From Candidatus Saccharibacteria bacterium UBA6258 (GTDB lineage: Bacteria > Patescibacteriota > Saccharimonadia > Saccharimonadales > Saccharimonadaceae): DNA of 9,746 nt. The stretch lies in assembly GCA_002441145.1 (NCBI GenBank), contig DJVK01000022.1, positions 1-9,746 on the forward strand, written 5' to 3'. Of the stretch, positions 1 to 5,359 are shown in pieces; position 1 is the stretch's first letter, and every line of letters starts with the position of its first letter. The position numbers and the translations under genes are program-made. The notes beneath the pieces are model-generated. The model ran no database searches, was not told where the DNA came from, and worked only from the letters and a program-made list of their open reading frames with translations.

Positions 1-161
1 TGAAGATTCTTATCTTCTTCCGTGGTCGCGAGATGGCACACAAGGAACTTGGGTACGAACTTGTCGAACGCGTAATCACCCTCCTCGAGGAAGAAGCGAT
101 TCTCGAACAAAAACCTCAGATGGCAGGACGCAATCTGAGCATAGTAGTAAGGAGTAAATAA
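1..161 (+). CDS. infC: Translation initiation factor IF-3, C-terminal end (5' truncated)
   Basis: The reading frame is open from base 3 (bases 1-2 end a split codon) to TAA at 159-161. It gives about 52 residues of the IF-3 C-terminal domain, with the family hallmarks FFRGREMAHKELG and PQMAGRNLSIVV (family form roughly FRGREMAHxELG ... PKMEGRxM). IF-3 binds the 30S subunit, keeps it apart from the 50S and checks the start codon and initiator tRNA; the C-terminal domain is the main 30S-binding part. The start and N-terminal domain lie left of the window. The last base of the TAA stop is the first base of the rpmI ATG, and the rpmI Shine-Dalgarno AAGGAG (149-154) lies inside the infC end, so the two are probably translationally coupled. 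The infC-rpmI-rplT order is the classical bacterial one. Confidence 0.95.
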   Translation, partial: KILIFFRGREMAHKELGYELVERVITLLEEEAILEQKPQMAGRNLSIVVRSK

Positions 162-355
162 TGCCTAAAATGAAGACCCACAAGGGTACTGCAAAGCGCA
201 TCAAACTCACTAGTACAGGTAAGCTTACACGACGTCGCGCATTCGGCAACCACATGCTTTCAAAAAAGAGCAAGAGCCGCAAGCGTAACATCAAGACCAC
301 CGCTATCGTAACCGGTAGCATGGCTAAAAACATTAAGCGAGCACTAGGAGTTTAA
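161..355 (+). CDS. rpmI: 50S ribosomal protein L35
   Basis: This 64-residue, very basic protein has the normal length for L35 and the family signature: MPKMKTHKGTAKRIKLTSTGK at the start, then a middle rich in Lys/Arg and a C-terminal helix. L35 is a late-assembling 50S protein that contacts 23S rRNA. The start is fixed by AAGGAG at 149-154 and by the one-base overlap with the infC stop. It sits between infC and rplT, and only two bases separate its TAA from the rplT ATG. In E. coli and Bacillus this operon is repressed by L20 binding its own mRNA; I did not see a clear L20-binding leader here, and most of the upstream region is outside the window. Confidence 0.97.
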   Translation: MPKMKTHKGTAKRIKLTSTGKLTRRRAFGNHMLSKKSKSRKRNIKTTAIVTGSMAKNIKRALGV

Positions 356-357
356 TT

Positions 358-702
358 ATGCGAGTAAAACGAGGAGTCCCAGCACGAGCTAAGCACAAAA
401 AAGTGTTAAAAGCCGCCAAGGGCATGCAACACAACCGTACGCGTAGCTTCCGTCTTGCTAAGCAAGCCGTAATCCGCGCGCTACAGTACGCATATCGCGA
501 CCGACGCAACAAGAAGCGCGACTTGCGCGGACTGTGGATCACACGCATCAATGCCGCCGCCCGTGAAAACGGCACCACCTACGGTAAGTTGATCGCCAGC
601 CTTAAGGCTGCCGGTGTAGAACTTGACCGAAAGGTATTGGCAGAAATTGCAGTCAAAGACCCACAAGCATTCACCGCAATCGTTAAGAACGTCACTAAGT
701 AA
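358..702 (+). CDS. rplT: 50S ribosomal protein L20
   Basis: This 114-residue protein is at the usual L20 length. The N-terminal tail has the typical basic pattern (MRVKRGVPARAKHKKVLKAAKGM), followed by the family stretch with YAYRDRRNKKRDLRGLWITRINAA and a C-terminal globular domain containing YGKLIASLKAAGVELDRKVLAEIA. L20 binds 23S rRNA early and is needed for 50S assembly; in model bacteria it also represses its own operon. The Shine-Dalgarno is GGAG, overlapping the end of rpmI. The gene is the last of the infC-rpmI-rplT operon and is followed by a strong hairpin terminator at 732-757. Confidence 0.97.
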   Translation: MRVKRGVPARAKHKKVLKAAKGMQHNRTRSFRLAKQAVIRALQYAYRDRRNKKRDLRGLWITRINAAARENGTTYGKLIASLKAAGVELDRKVLAEIAVKDPQAFTAIVKNVTK

Positions 703-731
703 ACTTCAGCAGCTTACGAGACAAATAAAAG

Positions 732-757
732 ACCCGACCGCAATGGTCGGGTTTTTT
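732..757. terminator. Rho-independent terminator, shared by rplT (+) and rnpB (-)
   Basis: Arms 732-739 (ACCCGACC) and 745-752 (GGTCGGGT) form a perfect 8-bp stem with loop GCAAT, followed on the + strand by a run of T ending in ATT. On the minus strand the same hairpin is followed by TCTTTTATTT, so it can also stop transcription past the 3' end of rnpB. It lies 29 bases after the rplT stop and 3 bases beyond the rnpB P1 helix, a typical bidirectional terminator between convergent units. Confidence 0.93.
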
Positions 758-760
758 ATT

Positions 761-1094
761 GGCAGTCAGTCTATAAGCCGGGTTCTGTCGTGAACGATCA
801 TCTATCTAGTCTGCATGTTGCCATACAGATCAAGCGGGTATCGATCGACGCGAGCGGATAACTCATGTGCATCAATCTCCTTGCAGCCGACAGGGTTTAC
901 CTCTCTCCCACGTCACCGTGGTCGACTGTGGGCTCTTACCCCACTCCTTTCACCCTTACCTCGTAAACGAGGCGGTATCGTTTCTGTGGCACTTTCCCTA
1001 GGGTCACCCCCGGTCGCCGTTAGCGACTGTCGTATCCTGCGCTGCCCGGACTTTCCTCTTACTGTAAAGCAAGCGATCATCCAACAGACTGCCA
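761..1094 (-). ncRNA. rnpB: RNase P RNA
   Basis: This is the catalytic RNA that removes 5' leaders from tRNA precursors. Read on the minus strand, the ends pair as helix P1: GGCAGTC (1093-1087) with GACTGCC (767-761). The universally conserved P4 strands are present: AGAGGAAAGTCCGGGC at 1059-1044 and AGAACCCGGCTTATAGAC at 786-769. Also present are CACAGAAA near 980-990, the GGTAAGGGTGAAA block near 950-965, and a P18-like hairpin CTGTATG-GCAA-CATGCAG with a GNRA tetraloop. Length, about 334 nt, is normal. A P15 helix can be drawn from 876-869 with 851-844. The loop it closes (868-852) lacks the GGU that usually pairs with the tRNA CCA end. A TATAAT box lies 7 bases upstream of the predicted 5' end. 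Open frames across this stretch are shadows of the RNA. Confidence 0.97.
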
Positions 1095-1100
1095 CATCTT

Positions 1101-1106
1101 ATTATA
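1101..1106 (-). promoter_or_regulatory. -10 box of the rnpB promoter
   Basis: The minus strand reads TATAAT here, a perfect -10 match, placing the transcription start at about 1094, where the P1 helix of rnpB begins. No good -35 is visible 17 bases upstream. The box overlaps the TAA stop codon (1104-1102) of the upstream Nudix-RNase HI gene, so the promoter is built into the end of that gene. Confidence 0.75.
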
Positions 1107-1959
1107 TACTATCGTCGGCATGCTCGTTGAGGGTTTTATTGACAAGCCCGTCTGCTAACGAGTTGAGCTCTCGTCGTACATGTGTAAACGTAACTTTATC
1201 AAATTGTGCGGTCAGTTCTTTGATTCGTTCGTATATAGGCCACAGCTCCCTATTACGAATCGCGTAAATTCCATTCATCTGATTAACGACCAACATGCTG
1301 TCGGATCGAAAATCAACTTTTTTCGCGCCGATTTCAAGTGCCTTTTCGAGCCCTAGGCGAACACCATGATATTCAGCTTGATTATTAATCGTGAGCCCCA
1401 AGTAAACATTCCCTTGTGCTAGAATTTTCTTTGATGTATCCATGACAACGTATGCAGAAGCCGAGGGGCCAGGGTTTCCCCTTGAGCCGCCGTCAGAATA
1501 GACAATCATCGAAGTTGTATCATTAACATCATGCGACTGACCACTGTCGTCTTCACGTCCATCGTTTACGGAAATTCCGATCAGTAGACTGGCAGATTCG
1601 GTCATTTGGTCCTGTTGTATTTCTGACACTCTCACCCATTCATAGCGATCATATTTTTCATTCAGTGAAAATTCATCGCTTTCAATGCTTGCTAAATATA
1701 ATACGAACAAATACTGCACCGCCGTGTCGTCTTTGTCGATATACGTCATCACATCGTAAAGTTGCATCGTCGCAATCTGCGTACCCAGCTCACCTTTAAA
1801 AATTCTCTTCAACGCGTCTTCTGGCTGCTCACCAAAACGAAGCTTTCCGCCCGGTAGCTCATATTTACCGACAATCGATTCACGGCCTGCGGCTCGGCGC
1901 AATAATAACGTCTTCCCTTTGTTTCTGACCAATGCTCTGACTGCGATATGTTGCTTCAT
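1102..1959 (-). CDS. Nudix-like domain fused to ribonuclease HI
   Basis: This 285-residue protein has two parts. Residues 1-135 are a Nudix fold with ELPGGKL leading into the Nudix box at 38-60. Residues 150-285 are RNase HI, beginning MIVYSDGGSRGNPGPSA. RNase HI cuts the RNA strand of RNA-DNA hybrids in the cytoplasm, and its four metal-binding acidic residues are all present: D156, E196 (NNQAEY), D220 (RSDS) and D270 (NSLADGL). The Nudix box is degenerate: the core R-E-x-x-E-E reads R52-I-F-K-G-E57, so two of its three catalytic glutamates are missing. That half is therefore probably a weak or dead hydrolase, perhaps a nucleotide- or partner-binding module. An acidic linker at 132-148 joins the parts. 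The start has a modest AAGG (1973-1970) and a possible TATACT -10 box at 1996-1991. The gene lies between the 6S-like RNA and rnpB. Confidence 0.9.
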   Translation of the reverse strand: MKQHIAVRALVRNKGKTLLLRRAAGRESIVGKYELPGGKLRFGEQPEDALKRIFKGELGTQIATMQLYDVMTYIDKDDTAVQYLFVLYLASIESDEFSLNEKYDRYEWVRVSEIQQDQMTESASLLIGISVNDGREDDSGQSHDVNDTTSMIVYSDGGSRGNPGPSASAYVVMDTSKKILAQGNVYLGLTINNQAEYHGVRLGLEKALEIGAKKVDFRSDSMLVVNQMNGIYAIRNRELWPIYERIKELTAQFDKVTFTHVRRELNSLADGLVNKTLNEHADDSI

Positions 1960-1997
1960 GTTTGTTGTTACCTTATATATCCCTATCCTAAGTATAG

Positions 1998-2025
1998 CAA
2001 ATAAAAAAGCACTCCGACGAATGCT
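1998..2025 (-). terminator. Rho-independent terminator of the 6S-like RNA
   Basis: On the minus strand, AGCATTC (2025-2019) and GAGTGCT (2014-2008) form a 7-bp stem with loop GTCG, followed by TTTTTTATTTG. It lies immediately after the closing stem of the RNA at 2034-2179 and about 40 bases before the RNase HI gene start. It separates that gene from upstream transcription. Confidence 0.85.
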
Positions 2026-2033
2026 ACATTAAA

Positions 2034-2179
2034 GTCCCAGCCAACCATAAGACGCTTGATATTCCCCGCATAAATGCAAGGTGGGTCCCCTCACACCACT
2101 CCCACAGGAATGATAAATATTGAGGTCCCTATCAAATGATGTTAGGAAAATCATACACGTCCGAGGTTGAACTGGGACA
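2034..2179 (-). ncRNA. ssrS: Putative 6S RNA
   Basis: There is no gene here on either strand, yet the minus strand folds into one long interrupted rod. Closing arm pairs: GTCCCAG 2178-2172 with CTGGGAC 2040-2034; AACC 2168-2165 with GGTT 2046-2043; GACG 2161-2158 with CGTC 2054-2051; TGAT 2153-2150 with ATCA 2060-2057; TTCC 2148-2145 with GGAA 2065-2062. A large bubble follows (about 2144-2130 and 2082-2068), its 3' side able to form the small hairpin GCA-TTTA-TGC. The terminal arm pairs GGG 2129-2127 with CCC 2085-2083 and CCTCA 2125-2121 with TGAGG 2093-2089, capped by CATTCC/GGAGTG. This closing stem, central bubble and terminal stem is the 6S layout, which imitates an open promoter to hold housekeeping RNA polymerase. 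A TATAAT at 2191-2186 and a terminator at 2025-1998 frame it, giving a transcript of about 146-180 nt. It lacks the conserved SRP RNA tip. The call rests on my hand fold. Confidence 0.68.
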
Positions 2180-2185
2180 TTACTT

Positions 2186-2191
2186 ATTATA
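2186..2191 (-). promoter_or_regulatory. -10 box of the 6S-like RNA promoter
   Basis: The minus strand reads TATAAT, 6 bases upstream of the predicted RNA 5' end at about 2179. No convincing -35 is visible 16-18 bases upstream. The box begins 13 bases after the stop codon of the peptidase gene, so the RNA has its own start rather than being cut from the peptidase mRNA. Confidence 0.7.
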
Positions 2192-2203
2192 CTCTCTTTT
2201 TAC

Positions 2204-2845
2204 CTACGCAACACCCAGCAGAATGCTGAAGAATGTGATTATCCCTGTTACCGATGTCAAAATTACCTGGCCTATCAGAGAGCTCGCGAGCATTACAATA
2301 ACGAATACGAACATCACGCCAAACCGTTCAATCGCCTCCATGCCCCTGCGCACAAAATCGGGCGCTAGTGCGTATATCACGCGCGAGCCATCGAGGGGCG
2401 GAATCGGGATCATATTGAATACAAAGAAACCGAGGTTCACATAGATGAATACCGATAACGCCATGCCCAGCGCGGCGTCCTGGCTGGTACCCGAGACAAC
2501 AAATGCGACAAAGCCGAGGAAAGCAAGCAAGAAGTTAGTCAGCGGACCAGCGAGTGCTACCAATGCCGCTCCCCATTCGTCGTATTTAACACGCGCAGGA
2601 TTGAACGGCACCGGCTTTGCCCCACCGAATACCGGTGCGCCGACTGCAGCTAAGAAAAGTGGCAACATAATCGTCAGGAACGGATCGATGTGTTTAATCG
2701 GATTCAGCGTTAAGCGACCCTGCAACTTTGCAGTATCATCACCTAGCCAGTAGGCCATAAATCCATGCATCGCTTCGTGGAGCGTCATCGAAACAAGCAC
2801 CACTCCTAAGACAGTCAAAATATACCCAATATCCATATCTTTCAT
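2204..2845 (-). CDS. Site-2-protease-type (M50) membrane zinc metallopeptidase
   Basis: This 213-residue hydrophobic protein is an intramembrane zinc protease of family M50, short type without a PDZ domain. The first membrane helix carries the zinc motif HEAMH (H23, E24, H27). The family stretch GRLTLNPIKHIDP follows, then AGPLTN at 99-104 and the third ligand in NMIPIPPLDG (D152). Roughly five or six membrane segments are visible. Proteases of this type clip membrane-bound substrates such as anti-sigma factors; the target here is unknown. The start is uncertain. A TATAAT with TG one base upstream overlaps the first ATG (2845-2843) and would start transcription near 2837, next to a second in-frame ATG (codon 4, 2836-2834). 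Initiation at codon 4 on a leaderless message, giving MDIGYILTVLG and 210 residues, is plausible. The gene diverges from rpmB. Confidence 0.93.
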   Translation of the reverse strand: MKDMDIGYILTVLGVVLVSMTLHEAMHGFMAYWLGDDTAKLQGRLTLNPIKHIDPFLTIMLPLFLAAVGAPVFGGAKPVPFNPARVKYDEWGAALVALAGPLTNFLLAFLGFVAFVVSGTSQDAALGMALSVFIYVNLGFFVFNMIPIPPLDGSRVIYALAPDFVRRGMEAIERFGVMFVFVIVMLASSLIGQVILTSVTGIITFFSILLGVA

Positions 2846-2852
2846 TATAGCA
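2844..2852 (-). promoter_or_regulatory. Extended -10 promoter of the M50 peptidase gene
   Basis: The minus strand reads TGC directly followed by TATAAT (2849-2844), a perfect extended -10. The -35 position (CATTTC) is poor, as is common with extended -10 promoters. The predicted transcription start at about 2837 falls beside the ATG at 2836, which implies a leaderless mRNA. Confidence 0.6.
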
Positions 2853-2861
2853 CGCCTTCTC

Positions 2862-2890
2862 TTGACGAAATGCGCTCAACAGAGTATACT
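2862..2890 (+). promoter_or_regulatory. rpmB promoter
   Basis: TTGACG (2862-2867), a 17-base spacer and TATACT (2885-2890) make a good housekeeping promoter. The predicted start is near 2897, about 30 bases before the rpmB ATG. It diverges from, and lies just upstream of, the M50 peptidase promoter on the other strand. Confidence 0.85.
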
Positions 2891-2926
2891 AGAACAGATT
2901 GTTAAATATTAAGTGGAAGAAACGAT

Positions 2927-3130
2927 ATGGCAGCACGCTGTGAACTAACCGGTAAAGGTAAACAATTTGGCCACAATGTCAGCTTCTCTTTGCGTCGCAC
3001 TAAGCGCGTCTTCAAGCCTAACCTCCAGAAGAAAACCTTCATGGTAGACGGCCAAAAAGTAACGATGATCCTTTCTACTCAGGCTATTCGTACGCTAAGG
3101 AAAAAAGGCATTTTAGCACAAACTAAGTAA
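2927..3130 (+). CDS. rpmB: 50S ribosomal protein L28
   Basis: The 67-residue basic protein has the L28 signature: AARCELTGKGKQFGHNVSFS, then RRTKRVFKPNLQKKT, ending with a helix containing STQAIRTLRKKG. L28 is a small 50S protein bound to 23S rRNA near the E site. Length is normal. The single conserved Cys at the start is present but there is no second CxxC pair, so this is the zinc-free type. A GGAAG ribosome-binding site precedes the ATG at proper spacing. The gene stands alone, with its own promoter at 2862-2890 and terminator at 3146-3172. Confidence 0.96.
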   Translation: MAARCELTGKGKQFGHNVSFSLRRTKRVFKPNLQKKTFMVDGQKVTMILSTQAIRTLRKKGILAQTK

Positions 3131-3145
3131 CCTATAACCTTAATG

Positions 3146-3172
3146 AAATACCCCAGAAAATCTGGGGTATTT
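3146..3172. terminator. Bidirectional terminator between rpmB and the thrS operon
   Basis: Arms 3146-3157 (AAATACCCCAGA) and 3161-3172 (TCTGGGGTATTT) form a 12-bp stem with an AAA loop. There is a T run on the + side, and AAATA/TTTCATT flanks serve the minus side. It closes rpmB on the + strand and the four-gene operon that ends at 3194 on the minus strand. Confidence 0.9.
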
Positions 3173-3193
3173 TTTATACTTCGGTTCTGCTAA

Positions 3194-3829
3194 TTATGAA
3201 CGCAGAAGTTGAGTAATCGTTAGGACTGGCGGAAGTGACGCTGCCGATTTTACTTTAAACTTAGCCACGCTTTCGAGTGGAGCGCCTAATTCTTTAACAA
3301 ACGTATCGATAGAGTCCTGAGGCACCTCGTACCTGAGCGCACTATCGGCATAGTGAATCGGGATGACGACTTTTGGTTCAACTTGACGCACAATCGCTGC
3401 AGCACTTGTTGCATCAAGCGTGTATCCACCGCCACCTACGGGAATAATCAGAATATCAACAACACCGATTGATTCAAGCTGCTCATCAGTTAGCTTAGGA
3501 ACGACATTCCCAAGTACCGCAATCCGAACATCACCACATTCTACTCGATAGATAGTGGATAGCTTATCACTTTCGGCTGTATCGATGTGTCGCGTAGCGG
3601 CAGTCCCGCGAATAGTAAAGTCACCTACCTCGTACTCACCAGGCCGATCAATGATGATTCTTGCATCTGAATTTTCAACGACAAAACGCTCTTCCGTTGC
3701 AAGCTCTACTTCGTCTTTAGTCTTGATATCCTTAAGACCAACCACTGACAAACGGGGGTCAATATTGAGCACTGCCTTCTTTGTTGAAAGCACGACACCA
3801 TTACCACCCTTGTATTCAATTTCGAACAT
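3194..3829 (-). CDS. Metallo-beta-lactamase-fold protein with degraded metal site
   Basis: The 211-residue protein resembles the Lactamase_B_3 / UPF0173-like branch of the metallo-beta-lactamase fold. Recognisable parts are NIDPRLS (22-28), PGEYEVGDFTIRGTAATRH (63-81) and the C-terminal stretch with LTDEQLESIGVVDILIIPVGGGGYTLDA...KVVIPIHY (113-160). The usual HxHxDH metal motif should fall after the first strands, but that part reads DEVELATEERF with no histidine. The later G-D ligand reads G107-N108. H159 and perhaps H81 remain. Catalysis by the usual two-metal mechanism is therefore unlikely. The start is well supported by AAGGAGG, which overlaps the stop of the upstream regulator gene (gap 11 bases), implying translational coupling. 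It is the last gene of the thrS operon and its job is unknown; a binding or structural role with the upstream regulator is a guess. Confidence 0.82.
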   Translation of the reverse strand: MFEIEYKGGNGVVLSTKKAVLNIDPRLSVVGLKDIKTKDEVELATEERFVVENSDARIIIDRPGEYEVGDFTIRGTAATRHIDTAESDKLSTIYRVECGDVRIAVLGNVVPKLTDEQLESIGVVDILIIPVGGGGYTLDATSAAAIVRQVEPKVVIPIHYADSALRYEVPQDSIDTFVKELGAPLESVAKFKVKSAASLPPVLTITQLLRS

Positions 3830-3840
3830 ACTGTTCCTCC

Positions 3841-4440
3841 TTACTGTAATTTCAGAATATTATCGGTATCTACCATAACGAGATGTTTATTCGTTAGGAC
3901 AGCGTTGATAAACTTATCGCGGACACTCAATCGGTAATAGAACTCGTCGTAGCTAAGCGTACTGTAACTGAGCTCTCTACCTTCAAGTGATTCGATAGAA
4001 GAAATAAGGGAGCTAATCTTTTTATCGGATACATCGCCCACGATAACGAGGTCGATCGCACTTGCTGAGCCCTTGACGAGCACGCCGGCGGCAATCGCTA
4101 CACGAATGCCAGGGAGCTTTTTAATAGCCTTCTGCCATTCAGCTACATCAGCCTTATTGCTCTGTGCGGCAACAGACGTAACCTTTTGGTCGGCAAAAAT
4201 CGCACGAAACGGCACATAGTGTTCGTATCGCTGATTCACTTCGTAGTACAGCTTATTATCAGCACTATCACTGGTAATAATGCCTACTTCGAGCATATTT
4301 GCTAGTTCACGACGCACGGAATTGATTTGTTCATCAATGAGTCGTGTGATTTCACGGACATAAAATGCCTTGCCTGGGTTATTCAAGAAAAGATGAAGAA
4401 GCTTCACACGTGTCTTTGAACCAAATAATGCGTCAATCAT
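3841..4440 (-). CDS. Winged-helix DNA-binding protein with nucleotidyltransferase-like domain
   Basis: This 199-residue protein has an N-terminal winged helix (about residues 1-70: LFGSKTRVKLLHLFLNNP, then YVREITRLIDEQINSVRRELANMLEVGII as the recognition region and a wing ending KLYYEVN). A C-terminal domain (about 112-195) resembles the minimal nucleotidyltransferase fold: the GS of KGSASAIDLVIVGD (G124-S125) is followed by a single Asp (D130) where active enzymes have GSx(9)DxD. It is probably a transcription factor whose second domain senses or binds something rather than transferring nucleotides; this is inference from the motif. It follows miaA by 31 bases and has AGGG before its ATG, so it is likely co-transcribed with thrS-miaA, although AT-rich sequence in the gap could hold a weak promoter. 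Its stop overlaps the ribosome-binding site of the metallo-beta-lactamase-fold gene, suggesting a functional pair. Confidence 0.8.
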   Translation of the reverse strand: MIDALFGSKTRVKLLHLFLNNPGKAFYVREITRLIDEQINSVRRELANMLEVGIITSDSADNKLYYEVNQRYEHYVPFRAIFADQKVTSVAAQSNKADVAEWQKAIKKLPGIRVAIAAGVLVKGSASAIDLVIVGDVSDKKISSLISSIESLEGRELSYSTLSYDEFYYRLSVRDKFINAVLTNKHLVMVDTDNILKLQ

Positions 4441-4471
4441 ATATACCCTATTTCTTTCTACGTATATGATA

Positions 4472-5356
4472 TCACGATTTGTTCGACTGAGCTAGCTCGC
4501 GAGCACAATACGTGTACGCATCTTCAAGGGTAAGCCAACGAATGTGTTCATGCCGTCGCAGCCATGTGAGTTGCCTCTTCGCCAACCGCCAATCCAAGGT
4601 CTTGAACTTATCTTTTGCCTCCTCTAACGACAGCTCGCCTGCAAGATACTGGCGAATAAGCGGGTAAATATTGCCAGTCATTGCCTCGTTTTCCCAGCCA
4701 TATGCGTAAGCAAGCCGAGAGGCCTCTTGCACGACATCGGCAGTGAATATTTCTTCAGCTCGGTCATCAATACGCTTATGTAATATGTCTTTATCCGTTG
4801 TTATTCCAACAATAATACAGTTCTCAATTGGGACGTCGCGCCTCATTGGGCGTACATTATCGCGAACTATCGCATTGATCACATATCGCTTATTTTTATA
4901 ATTCTCGGGTAAATCGATGTTGTTTTTGCCACAATACTCATGAAGCTGTTCCAACGTCATTGATTCGTATTGTAATCGAACCGAGACATCAGCTAATCGT
5001 TCCGGAAAGTCGTAGTCATAAACGATCGCATCAACATACAGTCCCGTCCCTCCCACCAAGAACGGCACCTTGCCGCGACGACGGATGTCAGCTATTTTTT
5101 CGTTAGCATACGCTTTGAATTCAGCAACAGTAAACCGCTCATTCGGCTCGACTAAATCGAGCCCCCAGTGCCGAACTCGTGATTGTTCGTCGTTACTCGG
5201 CTTAGCCGTGCCGATATCCATACCTTTATATATAGTCCGCGAATCAGCGCAAATAATCTCGCCATCAAACTCTTCAGCCAGCTTAATCGATAGCGATGTT
5301 TTACCGCTGGCAGTTGGACCGGCAATAACAATGAGTGGCTGCGTAGTATTTTTCAT
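4472..5356 (-). CDS. miaA: tRNA dimethylallyltransferase (isopentenyltransferase)
   Basis: MiaA adds a dimethylallyl group from DMAPP to A37 of tRNAs reading UNN codons (i6A37), aiding codon pairing. The 294-residue protein is slightly short for the family (about 300-315). It shows the P-loop GPTASGKT (13-20), the catalytic-Asp segment ADSRTIYKGMDIGTAKPS (37-54), VGGTGLYVDA (101-110), the helical insertion, and the C-terminal RQLTWLRR. The usual DSxQ reads DSRT here, a Thr at a position that contacts the target adenine in studied enzymes. The start lies only 3 bases after the thrS stop, so translation is probably coupled. It ends in TGA, which shows that TGA is a stop in this genome. Position behind the thrS T-box suggests shared induction. 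Confidence 0.96.
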   Translation of the reverse strand: MKNTTQPLIVIAGPTASGKTSLSIKLAEEFDGEIICADSRTIYKGMDIGTAKPSNDEQSRVRHWGLDLVEPNERFTVAEFKAYANEKIADIRRRGKVPFLVGGTGLYVDAIVYDYDFPERLADVSVRLQYESMTLEQLHEYCGKNNIDLPENYKNKRYVINAIVRDNVRPMRRDVPIENCIIVGITTDKDILHKRIDDRAEEIFTADVVQEASRLAYAYGWENEAMTGNIYPLIRQYLAGELSLEEAKDKFKTLDWRLAKRQLTWLRRHEHIRWLTLEDAYTYCARELAQSNKS

Positions 5357-5359
5357 CGC

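Noticed and set aside
815..1267. Open frames on both strands over 815-1267 (a 150-codon + frame and a 60-codon - frame at 913-1095)
   Set aside because: They lie on the RNase P RNA and the end of the RNase HI gene; the RNA's conserved helices explain the sequence and the translations resemble no protein.
2034..2179. The 2034-2179 RNA as bacterial SRP RNA or tmRNA
   Set aside because: It lacks the conserved SRP tip (GGAAGCA-type) and any tRNA-like ends or tag frame. The bubble-in-rod layout fits 6S better.
2136..2753. Plus-strand frames at 2136-2444 and 2445-2753
   Set aside because: Antisense to the M50 peptidase gene and the 6S-like RNA. They have no ribosome-binding site and no recognisable product.
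4472..4474. TGA recoded as glycine (Gracilibacteria/SR1 code)
   Set aside because: miaA ends at TGA exactly where the family ends, and no long gene in the window needs TGA as a sense codon.
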